From an uncultured Alphaproteobacteria bacterium (GTDB taxonomy: Bacteria; Pseudomonadota; Alphaproteobacteria; HIMB59; GCA-002718135): a stretch of DNA of 41,437 nt. The position numbers and the translations under genes are program-made. Under the pieces are notes generated by a model. It saw nothing but the letters and a program-made list of their open reading frames with translations, did no database searches and was not told where the DNA came from. Below, piece after piece: positions 33,810 through 41,436 of this stretch. Position 1 is the first letter of the stretch; every line of letters begins with the position of its first letter. The stretch is taken from contig CACEPG010000010.1 of NCBI GenBank assembly GCA_902561355.1, positions 1 to 41,437 of the forward strand, read 5' to 3'.

Positions 33810-34838
33810 ATGGCAGAAATTATTCGAATACATCAACATAAAGAAAGCTTTAATGAAGCCATTAAAGATTTATCTAATTTGTGTAGTGAGGATTTACATT
33901 CAATTAATACCTTAGTTTTAGAAAAATTAGATAGCTCTGTTCCGCTTATTCAAGAAATTGGCAAATACTTAATTTTATCAGGGGGTAAAAGACTGAGACC
34001 TCTTCTCACAACATCGTGCTTTCATATACTTAATAGTGATTTAACAAACAACATTAATCATATTGGGCTAGCTGCAGCTGTTGAATTTATACATGCTGCA
34101 ACTCTACTTCATGATGATGTAGTAGATTTAAGCAAAGATAGAAGAGGAAAACTAACAGCTAATGAAGTGTGGAGCAATAAAACTAGTGTTTTGGTTGGAG
34201 ATTTCCTTTTTAGTCGATCTTTTCAATTAATGACAAAATATGGAACTATGGAAACATTAAAAATTTTATCTGATACAAGTGTTATTATTTCTGAAGGTGA
34301 GGTTTTAGAAATTAGTAATGATAAAAATCTAGAAATAAATGAAGATACCTATTTTCAAGTTATTAATGGCAAAACTGCTTCATTATTTAGTGCCGCATGT
34401 CAAGTGGGTGGCATTAGTGGAGGTGCAAAAGAAAATGAACAAAAAGCGCTAAAATCTTTTGGTACAAATTTTGGAATGGCCTTCCAATTAATTGATGACG
34501 CCATTGATTATTCCTCTAATTTTGAAACAATGGGAAAAAATATAGGTGATGATTTTAAAGAAGGTAAAATAACTTTACCGATTATTTTAGCTTATGGAAG
34601 ATCAAATAAAGAAGAAAAAAAATTTTTAAAAACTGTTATTTCTAAACCAGATGAAAATGAAAATAATTTTAATCTAACTAAAAAATTATTAACAAAATAT
34701 AATTGCATTAAAGATACAATGATTAGAGCCAATCATTTCGCTGATATTGCTATTGAATCATTAAGTATTTTTAGAGATAATGAATATAAGAGCGCTTTAA
34801 TTAAATTAATTGAGACAAGCATAAAACGATTAGCTTAA
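33810..34838 (+). CDS. ispB: polyprenyl diphosphate synthase (octaprenyl/decaprenyl, ubiquinone side chain)
   Basis: Elongates isoprenoid chains from IPP. The first aspartate-rich motif L-L-H-D-D-V-V-D lies near residue 100 and the second, L-I-D-D-A-I-D-Y, near 228; GGKRLRPLL and NGKTASLF are also present. The lack of bulky residues just before the first motif would allow long products, and the strongest similarity in layout is to IspB-type synthases that supply the ubiquinone tail. I prefer the ATG at 33810 (MAEIIRIH); a TTG at 33792 would add only six residues. The 342-residue length is normal. Convergent with the DUF6165 gene with no gap. Confidence 0.88.
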   Translation: MAEIIRIHQHKESFNEAIKDLSNLCSEDLHSINTLVLEKLDSSVPLIQEIGKYLILSGGKRLRPLLTTSCFHILNSDLTNNINHIGLAAAVEFIHAATLLHDDVVDLSKDRRGKLTANEVWSNKTSVLVGDFLFSRSFQLMTKYGTMETLKILSDTSVIISEGEVLEISNDKNLEINEDTYFQVINGKTASLFSAACQVGGISGGAKENEQKALKSFGTNFGMAFQLIDDAIDYSSNFETMGKNIGDDFKEGKITLPIILAYGRSNKEEKKFLKTVISKPDENENNFNLTKKLLTKYNCIKDTMIRANHFADIAIESLSIFRDNEYKSALIKLIETSIKRLA

Positions 34839-35222
34839 TTAATAATCTTCGTAAGATTTAACTTCAATAATTTGAGATCCAAATTTTTTATTGATATTAA
34901 GCTTAACATCAGATCTTTTATCATTTGTAAAATACACTGATCTTGCAAGTTCTATAAATTTTTGATCAAAGTTTTTATTTCTTTCACAATCTCGAATATC
35001 ATCTTCAATTACCCATAACTTTGAATTAATTTCAATTAATGCATCTAAATATTCTTGAATATGATCCCTGTTAACATGCTTATCAAGAGTTTGGTTCAAT
35101 AGTTCAAGCTCTTCTTTAATGAATTTAATTTTTTCAACATCTTTTATATTAATGTTTTTAATATGTAGTATTGATATTTTATCTACCAACTCACCTACTG
35201 AAACTGGTGTACTAATAATCAT
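34839..35222 (-). CDS. DUF6165-type protein of unknown function
   Basis: A 127-residue, mostly helical protein starting ISTPVSVGELVDKISILHIK and containing ELELLNQTL, LIEINSKLWVIEDDIRDCE and a late FTNDKRSDVKLNINKKFGSQI. This pattern (VSxGELxDKIxILxIK ... LWxIED.IR) is what I recall for DUF6165, a family found near glycosyltransferases and LPS genes. Its start overlaps the cupin gene stop by four bases, so the two form a small operon. Biochemical function is not known. Confidence 0.65.
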   Translation of the reverse strand: MIISTPVSVGELVDKISILHIKNINIKDVEKIKFIKEELELLNQTLDKHVNRDHIQEYLDALIEINSKLWVIEDDIRDCERNKNFDQKFIELARSVYFTNDKRSDVKLNINKKFGSQIIEVKSYEDY

Positions 35223-35566
35223 AAATCTCTCTTATATATATCTTCGTATCGCTTAATATCATTCTCATCAAGGGTATCTCCAAACCACATTTCTATAACT
35301 ATTAAGGAAGTATTACCTTTATTTACCAGCATATGCTTTGCTCCTTTGGGAATAAAAATGTGTTGATTTTCCTGTAACTTGAATCTTTCTTCATTGATAA
35401 CTACCTCTGCATTTCCCTGAGCAATCAACCAGTGTTCAGAACGGTATTTATGACTTTGTAGAGAAAGCTGACCACTTGGTTTCACTATTATTTTTTTAAC
35501 AGTATATTTTTCACCTTCATTAATGATTTCAAAAGAACCCCATGGTTTATTAACAATAGTTTTCAT
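35219..35566 (-). CDS. single-domain cupin, mannose-6-phosphate isomerase type
   Basis: The 115-residue protein matches the isomerase domain found at the C-terminus of bifunctional ManC/AlgA enzymes: VNKPWGSFEIINEGEKYTVKKI, S-L-Q-S-H-K-Y-R-S-E-H-W metal-binding histidines and glutamate, F-I-P-K-G-A-K-H-M, and IEMWFGDTLDENDIKRYEDIY. It would interconvert fructose-6-phosphate and mannose-6-phosphate, or another phosphorylated sugar, for GDP-mannose or similar. I chose ATG 35566; a TTG at 35572 is less likely. It is paired with the DUF6165 gene and divergent from rpe. No nucleotidyltransferase gene is seen in the window, so it is a stand-alone enzyme here. Confidence 0.8.
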   Translation of the reverse strand: MKTIVNKPWGSFEIINEGEKYTVKKIIVKPSGQLSLQSHKYRSEHWLIAQGNAEVVINEERFKLQENQHIFIPKGAKHMLVNKGNTSLIVIEMWFGDTLDENDIKRYEDIYKRDL

Positions 35567-35604
35567 TATCAATGTGTAATATATATTATATAAATAAAAT
35601 CAAA

Positions 35605-36252
35605 ATGATTAAAATTGCCCCTTCCATACTTGCTGCGAATTTAGTTGATATAAAAGAAGAAGTAGAGTTAGTTGACAAAAATGGAGCAGAATTTATTCAT
35701 ATAGACGTGATGGATGGTCATTATGTACCTAATATTACATTTGGACCAAATATAGTTAAATCTTTAAGACCAATAACTAAAAAAGTACTAGATGTGCATC
35801 TAATGATTAGTCCAGTTGCAAAATATATTGATAATTTTATAAATGCAGGTGCTGATATAATAAGTTTTCATCCAGAAGCCGATCAAAAATCAACAGAGAT
35901 CATTAAAATTATAAAATCAAATAATTGCAAAGCAGGAATTGCAATACATCCTAAAATAAATATATCTGATATTGCTAAATATTTAGATGCTATAGATTTG
36001 GTTATTGTAATGACTGTTGTACCCGGTTTTGGTGGTCAAAAATTTATGGAGTCTGAAGTAGCTAAAATTATAGAACTTAAAAAAATAAAAAATGAAAAAA
36101 AACTTAACTTTGAAATTGAAATTGATGGTGGTATAAATAATGAAACTGCTAAAATTTGTAAAACTAATGGAGCTGATGTGTTAGTTGCAGGATCTTATAT
36201 TTTTTCAAAAAATAAAGATGAATATAAAAATTTAATTGATTCACTTAGATAA
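35605..36252 (+). CDS. rpe: ribulose-phosphate 3-epimerase
   Basis: Interconverts ribulose-5-phosphate and xylulose-5-phosphate in the pentose phosphate pathway. Seen: I-A-P-S-I-L-A-A-N at the N-terminus, HIDVMDGHYVPNITFGP with metal-binding His/Asp, D-V-H-L-M-I, VMTVVPGFGGQKF, and E-I-D-G-G-I-N. The ATG at 35605 is chosen because the family starts right there; the ATG at 35572 would add an unrelated 11 residues. An A/T-rich TATTATATAA element lies about 20 bases before it and may hold the -10 box. The stop overlaps the LysR gene start as TAATG. Confidence 0.95.
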   Translation: MIKIAPSILAANLVDIKEEVELVDKNGAEFIHIDVMDGHYVPNITFGPNIVKSLRPITKKVLDVHLMISPVAKYIDNFINAGADIISFHPEADQKSTEIIKIIKSNNCKAGIAIHPKINISDIAKYLDAIDLVIVMTVVPGFGGQKFMESEVAKIIELKKIKNEKKLNFEIEIDGGINNETAKICKTNGADVLVAGSYIFSKNKDEYKNLIDSLR

Positions 36253-37139
36253 TGGATTGGGATAAATTAAAATCTTTTTACGAAGTAGCTGTTTTAAAAA
36301 GTATCTCTAAAGCAAGTGCTAAACTCAACATTAGTCAGTCTGCATTAAGTAGACAAATACAAGACCTCGAATATAACCTAAAGACCCCTTTATTTATTCG
36401 TCATCAAAAAGGAGTAAGATTAACTGAACAAGGTGATAATTTATTTAATACTGTCAGTCAGATAAACTTTTCTATTTCAGAATTTGAAAAAAAATTGATG
36501 TACAAAAAAACCAAACCTGCTGGAAAATTAACAATAAGCACAACTGTCGGATTTGGTTCGACTTGGTTAACTCATAGAATAAATAAATTTACCAATCAAT
36601 TCCCTGATATAGATGTAAGTTTACTCATGAGTGATGAAGAAGTAGATTTATCAAGTAGAGCTGCTGATGTAGCAGTTAGAGTAAAAAAACCAACACAAGC
36701 TAATCTTATATTTAAAAGATTTGTTAATTTTCATAACCATATTTATGCATCTTCAGATTATTTACAAAAATTTGGAATACCTAGAAATGTAAATGATTTA
36801 GACAAACATAGTTTAATTTGTTTTGGATCAGGTCTTCCTTCTCCAATTTCTAATATAGATTGGATATTAAAAATTGGCAAAACTGGTTCAAAAAGACGCC
36901 CTAAGTTTCGTTTAAATAGTATCTATGGAATGTCTCTTGCTATTGAAAGAGGTGCTGGATTAGCTTCTTTACCTGATTACATGGTTGCTGATAAACCACA
37001 TTTAGTTAGAGTTTTGCCAAATTTAGAAGGACCATCTTATCAAACTTATTTTGTTTACACAGAAGAATTTAAAAATGACAGAAGGTTAGAAGTATTTAGA
37101 GATTTTTTATTTAATGAAGCAAAAGATTGGCATTATTAA
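36252..37139 (+). CDS. LysR-family transcriptional regulator
   Basis: The N-terminal winged helix-turn-helix is obvious: KLKSFYEVAVLKSISKASAK followed by LNISQSALSRQIQDLE and LFIRHQKGVRLTEQG (residues about 5-65). The effector-binding domain follows with normal length (295 residues). Regulators of this class usually control a divergent neighbour, but here the gene is translationally coupled to rpe (TAATG), so its target is not evident. The tiny basic ORF and the AhpD-like gene downstream are possible targets only by proximity. Confidence 0.92.
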   Translation: MDWDKLKSFYEVAVLKSISKASAKLNISQSALSRQIQDLEYNLKTPLFIRHQKGVRLTEQGDNLFNTVSQINFSISEFEKKLMYKKTKPAGKLTISTTVGFGSTWLTHRINKFTNQFPDIDVSLLMSDEEVDLSSRAADVAVRVKKPTQANLIFKRFVNFHNHIYASSDYLQKFGIPRNVNDLDKHSLICFGSGLPSPISNIDWILKIGKTGSKRRPKFRLNSIYGMSLAIERGAGLASLPDYMVADKPHLVRVLPNLEGPSYQTYFVYTEEFKNDRRLEVFRDFLFNEAKDWHY

Positions 37140-37142
37140 TCT

Positions 37143-37170
37143 TTGACTTCATAATTATATTTTGTATATG
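37143..37170 (+). promoter_or_regulatory. promoter of the small basic ORF
   Basis: TTGACT (37143-37148) and TATATG (37165-37170) are spaced by 16 bases. The start of transcription would be near 37177, about six bases before the ATG at 37183, giving a nearly leaderless message, as for mnmA. Confidence 0.5.
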
Positions 37171-37182
37171 TTCTAATCAATT

Positions 37183-37266
37183 ATGGGATATCCAAAAAAA
37201 CACCGTGGACGCAGAAAACGAGGATCTAAATATAGACGTAATAAAAAACGTCAAAAAAAGAAATAA
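37183..37266 (+). CDS. tiny, extremely basic protein (27 residues), possibly ribosome-associated
   Basis: The ORF starts MGYPKKHRGRRKRG and ends NKKRQKKK. Nine Lys, seven Arg, one His and no acidic residue are present; 16 of 27 residues are Lys or Arg. Five of seven Arg codons are CGN, whereas most genes here use AGA, the sort of bias seen in highly expressed genes such as ribosomal proteins. Composition resembles small ribosomal proteins of the bTHX or AURKAIP1/COX24 (mS38-like) kinds, but I cannot align it to one with certainty. It has its own promoter-like sequence and almost no leader. Stand-alone between the LysR and AhpD-like genes. Might also be a nucleic-acid-binding peptide; chance ORF is less likely given codons and promoter. 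Confidence 0.6.
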   Translation: MGYPKKHRGRRKRGSKYRRNKKRQKKK

Positions 37267-37324
37267 TTTAATTTAAATTTTTTTAAAAAAACTATGTTAT
37301 TATAACTTCTTAATAGGAGGAATT

Positions 37325-37720
37325 ATGACTTTGTTTAAACCTGTAACTGATGAAAAAGCTAATTCAAAAGTAAAAAAAATTTTTAATACAATTAAAAAAG
37401 AAAGAAAAATAGATTTTATACCAAATTTTTGGAGAATGATTGCAAATGATCCCAGTACTCTAGAAAGAACTTGGAGCACTCTTAGTCAAATTATGAAAAA
37501 GGGCTCTTTAGATCCTCTGACAAAAGAAATGTTATATATTGCTGTATCCATAACTAATAGTTGTGAATATTGTATTCGCTCTCATACTGCAGCAGCTAAA
37601 AAGAAAGGTATGACAGATAAAATGTTAAAAGAATTGATTGCAGTTGTTGGTATGGCGAATGAAACTAATAAGTTAGTTGAATCTTATCAAGTGGAGGTAG
37701 ATAGTTTTCTTAAGAAATAA
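37325..37720 (+). CDS. carboxymuconolactone decarboxylase family protein (AhpD-like)
   Basis: A 131-residue helical protein with the CMD core: PLTKEMLYIAVSITNSCEYCIRSHTAAAKKKGM. The C-E-Y-C pair and the histidine four residues later (C80, C83, H87 roughly) form the redox-active site of AhpD-like proteins, which recycle peroxiredoxins or act on peroxides. It has one of the few strong Shine-Dalgarno sequences in the window, AGGAGG at 37315-37320, four bases before ATG, so it is probably well expressed. Substrate not established. An intrinsic terminator follows. Confidence 0.85.
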   Translation: MTLFKPVTDEKANSKVKKIFNTIKKERKIDFIPNFWRMIANDPSTLERTWSTLSQIMKKGSLDPLTKEMLYIAVSITNSCEYCIRSHTAAAKKKGMTDKMLKELIAVVGMANETNKLVESYQVEVDSFLKK

Positions 37721-37733
37721 AACTATCTTTTTT
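37700..37733 (+). terminator. rho-independent terminator after the AhpD-like gene
   Basis: GATAGTTTT (37700-37708) pairs perfectly with AAAACTATC (37719-37727) across a 10-base loop, followed by TTTTTT (37728-37733). It overlaps the last codons and the stop. It is A/T-rich but well formed, the clearest intrinsic terminator in the window. Confidence 0.65.
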
Positions 37734-37764
37734 AATAAAATCTTTGATATATAATAAATAACAT

Positions 37765-38769
37765 ATGTTTAAATTTTTCACTGATCGTAGATGGTTTATA
37801 TGGGCTTATTTAGGTTCAGTAGTAATTTTAACTTCTATTTGGGTACAGGTACAAATAGATGTAAAAATTAATGAATGGTTTGGTGAATTTTATGACATGA
37901 TTCAGAAAGCTCTTGGAACACCTAATGCAATAACTATGCAGGAATATATGTCTCAATTAGTTAGTTTTGCACAATTAGCTGCAATTTCAATTTGCCTGGG
38001 ATTGGCAATAAGTTTTTTAACTTCTCATTTTCTTTTTAGATGGAGAACCTCAATGGTAGATTGGTATCATAGTGTGTATGATAAAGCTCGTACAATTGAA
38101 GGAGCTAGTCAAAGAGTTCAAGAAGATACAATCAAATTTAGTCGTATTATGGAAGGTTTAGGCACAAGTTTAATTGAGTCAGTTTTAATTTTAGTAGAAT
38201 ATTTTCCATTATTAATGGGTCTATCTGTAGGTATACCAATCTTGTGGTTTGGTGAATGGCAATATGGTTTAGTATCTGGAGCTCTTATATGGGCTGTAGG
38301 TGGAACTATATTAATGATTGTGCTGGCTTGGCTATTAAGATTAGTTGGCATTGAATATGATCTTCAAAAAAAAGAGGCAGCGTATAGAAAAATATTAGTA
38401 ATTGCTGAAGATGATGGAGGCATTAGACCAAAAACACTAGAAGAATTGTTTGATGGTGTAAGAAAAATTCATTTCAAAAGCTATTTATATTATTTATATT
38501 TCAATATTGGAAGATTAGCATATTTGCAGGCAAATGTTTTGGCAGCATATATATTTCTAGCTCCAGCAATTGTAGCTGGTGTTATGACGCTTGGTGTTAT
38601 GCAACAAATTGTAAGAGCCTTTGGTAGAGTTGAAGGTTCACTTCAGTACTTATTTAGAGCTTGGCCTACATTAGTTGAGTTAGCAAGTGTATATAAAAGA
38701 TTAAGAGAATTTGAAAATCAAATTAATATTAATATAGAAAAAGATAACATTGAAATTGTTGGAAAATGA
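37765..38769 (+). CDS. SbmA/BacA-like peptide transporter
   Basis: Inner-membrane, proton-driven importer of peptides (microcins, proline-rich or cysteine-rich peptides) in the SbmA/BacA family. The landmarks V-D-V/K-I-N-E-W-F-G-E-F-Y-D-M-I-Q-K-A-L, FLFRWRTSMVDWYHS, IEGASQRVQEDTIKF and VELASVYKRLREFE match SbmA well. At 334 residues it lacks the first one or two helices of the 406-residue E. coli protein; an in-frame TAA stands one codon before the ATG, so this is a real short form, of a kind I recall in other alphaproteobacteria. Its stop overlaps the fxsA ATG (ATGA). Confidence 0.88.
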   Translation: MFKFFTDRRWFIWAYLGSVVILTSIWVQVQIDVKINEWFGEFYDMIQKALGTPNAITMQEYMSQLVSFAQLAAISICLGLAISFLTSHFLFRWRTSMVDWYHSVYDKARTIEGASQRVQEDTIKFSRIMEGLGTSLIESVLILVEYFPLLMGLSVGIPILWFGEWQYGLVSGALIWAVGGTILMIVLAWLLRLVGIEYDLQKKEAAYRKILVIAEDDGGIRPKTLEELFDGVRKIHFKSYLYYLYFNIGRLAYLQANVLAAYIFLAPAIVAGVMTLGVMQQIVRAFGRVEGSLQYLFRAWPTLVELASVYKRLREFENQININIEKDNIEIVGK

Positions 38770-39126
38770 TTTTTTTTAGCCTTTATTATAATTCCTATTG
38801 TCGAAATAAGTATTTTTATTACAATAGGATCTAATATCGGAATATTAAATACAATCGCAATTATTCTGCTAACAGCATTGATAGGAATATTTTTGGTTAG
38901 GAGGCGAGGAATTAGCCTTTTGTTTGATGCTCAGAGCAACTTATCTCAAGGAATTATGCCTACAGAAGAAATTAAAGGTGGCATCTTTCTTTTAATTTCA
39001 GGTTTGCTTCTTATCACACCTGGATTTTTTACTGATTGTATTGGGTTTGCAATTTTTCTTAAACCAGTTCAAAGCTTTATTTCTTTGAAAGCAAAAAATT
39101 ATTTTCAATCACGTAGACGGTATTAA
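38766..39126 (+). CDS. fxsA: FxsA family membrane protein, frame broken by a T8 run near its start
   Basis: From 38770 the frame reads FFLAFIIIPIVEISIFITIG, then GILNTIAIILLTALIGIFLV, RRRG, TEEIKGGIFLLISGLLLITPGFFTD; this is the complete FxsA pattern with its GxLLxxPGxxTD motif. That frame has no ATG, GTG or TTG before 38878, which would cost the first 36 residues. The ATG at 38766, overlapping the sbmA stop as ATGA, is one base out of frame. Removing one T from the T8 run (38770-38777) gives M-I-F-L-A-F-I-I-I-P in frame and a protein of about 119 residues, the normal size. FxsA proteins are small inner-membrane proteins (three or four helices) of unclear role, linked in E. coli to phage T7 exclusion. 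Convergent with the DHDPS gene, overlapping 18 bases. Confidence 0.8.
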
Positions 39127-40038
39127 GTCATCAATTTTACTAACTAGCTCCTTAAGTCCAATAATTGTTTTATGATTCTCAGGATTTTCTATTTTTTTTA
39201 ATGGCGGCATTAAAGTATTCCATTCAGGCACGTTATCAATAATAGAAAAGTAAGCTTTCATTACACTTATAGGCTCATGTGAGGTTAATGCTTCACGAAT
39301 TTTTTCCATTAATGACTGTAATTCTCCAAAATTTTCAATTTCTTTTTCTTTATGAATATTATGAATAATAAAACACAAAAGTTTTCCAGCAATATTTGTA
39401 CCAGCTGTAATAGCTCCCGCTCCTCCTCTTCTGCAAACATGTAAAGCTAAAGAATCATGACCACAAAAAACAGCAAAGTTATCAAAATACTTTATTATTC
39501 TTAACATATTATCTCTATCACCACTTGAATCTTTTATTCCAACAATGTTATTTGGGTATAATTTTAATAATTGTTCAATAATTTTAAAATTGATTGTTAC
39601 AGAAGTAGTTTGTGGAATATTATAAAGTAAATATTGAAATTCTGAGTCTCCCACTTCTTCAACTATGTGTCTAAAATAATTAACTACTCCTTCATCACTT
39701 ACATTTTTATAATAAAAAGGTGGCAATAATAAAACAGCTCTCACATCATTTTTAACAGAATGTTTAGTCATATCTATTGCATCGTAAAGTGATGATGAGC
39801 CAGTACCTGGAATTAAAACTTTAGGATCTAGACGATTAGAAATTAAAAAATCTAAATTTTCTTTTTTTTCTTTAACAGATAGGCTGTTAGCTTCTCCAGT
39901 AGTTCCAAAAATTGCTAAACCATCATGTCCTTGATTCATTAAATACTGACAATGGCGCAAATATAAATCCTGATTAATTGATAAATCTGTTTTTAATGGA
40001 GTTAGTGCAGCACTATATACTCCTGAAATTTTAACCAT
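39109..40038 (-). CDS. dihydrodipicolinate synthase/N-acetylneuraminate lyase family aldolase
   Basis: TIM-barrel class I aldolase. Seen: I-F-G-T-T-G-E-A-N-S-L pyruvate-binding loop, L-L-Y-N-I-P-Q-T-T with the catalytic tyrosine (about residue 137), and the Schiff-base lysine in V-G-I-K-D-S-S-G-D (about 167). The 309 residues are a little longer than DapA (about 292), and the position after the barrel (ITAGTNIAGK) departs from the usual DapA GxxS, so it may act on a different keto-acid or sugar acid. The family is sure; the substrate is not. Its start overlaps the uppP stop by eight bases. Confidence 0.82.
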   Translation of the reverse strand: MVKISGVYSAALTPLKTDLSINQDLYLRHCQYLMNQGHDGLAIFGTTGEANSLSVKEKKENLDFLISNRLDPKVLIPGTGSSSLYDAIDMTKHSVKNDVRAVLLLPPFYYKNVSDEGVVNYFRHIVEEVGDSEFQYLLYNIPQTTSVTINFKIIEQLLKLYPNNIVGIKDSSGDRDNMLRIIKYFDNFAVFCGHDSLALHVCRRGGAGAITAGTNIAGKLLCFIIHNIHKEKEIENFGELQSLMEKIREALTSHEPISVMKAYFSIIDNVPEWNTLMPPLKKIENPENHKTIIGLKELVSKIDDLIPST

Positions 40039-40816
40039 AAAAAAACAATAAAAGAAAACCTATAATAATTCTATAGATAATAAATAAGTTGAAATTTGTA
40101 CTCCGAATAAGTTTCATCATAAAATTAATTGCCAGTATTGCTGTTATACAAGCAATACTGGCTGCTAATATTGGTTGTTGTAAATTAATATAACTATATT
40201 CTGAATAAGATATTTTAAAAAGTATTAAAGTTAATGAAGCTAAAATTACAGGAATTGATAACAACATTGAAAAAATAGCTGCATTGCTGCGATTAAGTCC
40301 TAAAAATCTGGCTCCAGTAATAGTTACTCCTGCTCTACTAGCTCCAGGTATAAATGCCAATATTTGGAATAGTCCAATTATAAAAGCTTCCTTATAAGTA
40401 ATACCTTTCCATTCTTTTTGATTTTCATAATTTCTATCGGATATGTATAAAATCATAGCAAATACAATACTTGAAATTGCAACTAATTGTAAATTTCTAA
40501 AATAAAGATTCACAAAATCATATATAAAATAACCCACTATAATTGCTGGAATAGTAGATATAGTAATTTTAAAAATTATATTACTTTCAATTAAGTTAAA
40601 TTTTATTAATTTTTTTAATAAAAAAAATATTTCTTTTCTTAAATAAATCATTACAGCCAATAATGTTCCGACATGTACAGCAATATCAGTAATTAAACCT
40701 TGATCTTCCCATTGAGTAATTTTTGAAAGTAAAACTAGATGTCCAGATGAAGAAATAGGTAAAAATTCAGTTAAACCTTGGATCAAACCAATAAAAAAAT
40801 ATTTTAATTCAATCAT
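40031..40816 (-). CDS. uppP: undecaprenyl-diphosphatase UppP (BacA)
   Basis: Integral membrane phosphatase that recycles undecaprenyl diphosphate for peptidoglycan and glycan synthesis, at the periplasmic face. Seen: GLIQGLTEFLPISSSGHLVL (the E-x3-E/Q and SSSGH motif) near the N-terminus and the P-G-A-S-R-A-G-V-T motif in the second half. Length 261 is typical. Its ATG overlaps the stop of the upstream gene as TAATG. The lipid carrier it recycles is used by mrcA substrates and, presumably, the glycan genes at the start of the window. Confidence 0.93.
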   Translation of the reverse strand: MIELKYFFIGLIQGLTEFLPISSSGHLVLLSKITQWEDQGLITDIAVHVGTLLAVMIYLRKEIFFLLKKLIKFNLIESNIIFKITISTIPAIIVGYFIYDFVNLYFRNLQLVAISSIVFAMILYISDRNYENQKEWKGITYKEAFIIGLFQILAFIPGASRAGVTITGARFLGLNRSNAAIFSMLLSIPVILASLTLILFKISYSEYSYINLQQPILAASIACITAILAINFMMKLIRSTNFNLFIIYRIIIGFLLLFFYG

Positions 40817-41436
40817 TAACCAAAAATATACTTACTTAATTCAGGTCCCGCAGGAAGTGGTTCAGCATTTTTATTTGTGAAATATTTTTCAAGAAAACTT
40901 AAATATTGATTATAATCTTTTAAAATTTGTAATTTTTGACTTTGCATCTCATCATCATAATCCTCTTCAAGACGACTGAATTCAGTATCAATTTGATTCA
41001 TAGCTTCAGGAATTGTAGTAAAAGGTCTTTCTTGATTAATAACTAACCTATCATGCATTTCTTTATGCATCATTTTAAAATCGTCAGTTGATAATGTCTT
41101 TGGACTTTCATCAAATATCAAACGTTTTAGTATAAAATTTGCTCTTGGATCTTTAATACCTAGAGCAATTTTATATTTTTCAGACCAATCTTGTTTTTCA
41201 TGAAAAGCTAATAAATCTGAAGATTGTTTAAATTGAGTAAAAAGATTAGCTTTACTTTCTGGAAATATATTGTCTTGAGAAGTTTCGTCTTCTTTTTCTA
41301 TTTGACGATCTATTTCCATCAGTTTAAATTTTTCTGCCAATACTTTATTTTTATAAACTTTTTTAGCTCTTTCATTTAAAATATCAGATCCTAACTCGTT
41401 ATATGGTTCGTAGTTGATAGCAATTTTGCCAGGCAA
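40816..41436 (-). CDS. probable exonuclease I (SbcB), C-terminal part; 5' end outside the window
   Basis: The frame runs off the window at the 5' side. The 206 residues present are polar, helical and acidic, with no membrane segment. The order of motifs (ELGSDILNERAKKVYKNKV, then NIFPES, then ANFILKRLIFDESPKTLS, then a long helical end with LQILKDYNQYLSFLEKY) matches the C-terminal helical domain of exodeoxyribonuclease I as I recall it, where R-x-x-x-x-x-P-x-x-L is conserved. The nuclease DEDD motifs would lie upstream and cannot be checked. If right, it degrades single-stranded DNA 3' to 5'. Placement before uppP with a TAATG overlap suggests co-expression without a clear functional link. 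Confidence 0.5.
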   Translation of the reverse strand: MPGKIAINYEPYNELGSDILNERAKKVYKNKVLAEKFKLMEIDRQIEKEDETSQDNIFPESKANLFTQFKQSSDLLAFHEKQDWSEKYKIALGIKDPRANFILKRLIFDESPKTLSTDDFKMMHKEMHDRLVINQERPFTTIPEAMNQIDTEFSRLEEDYDDEMQSQKLQILKDYNQYLSFLEKYFTNKNAEPLPAGPELSKYIFG

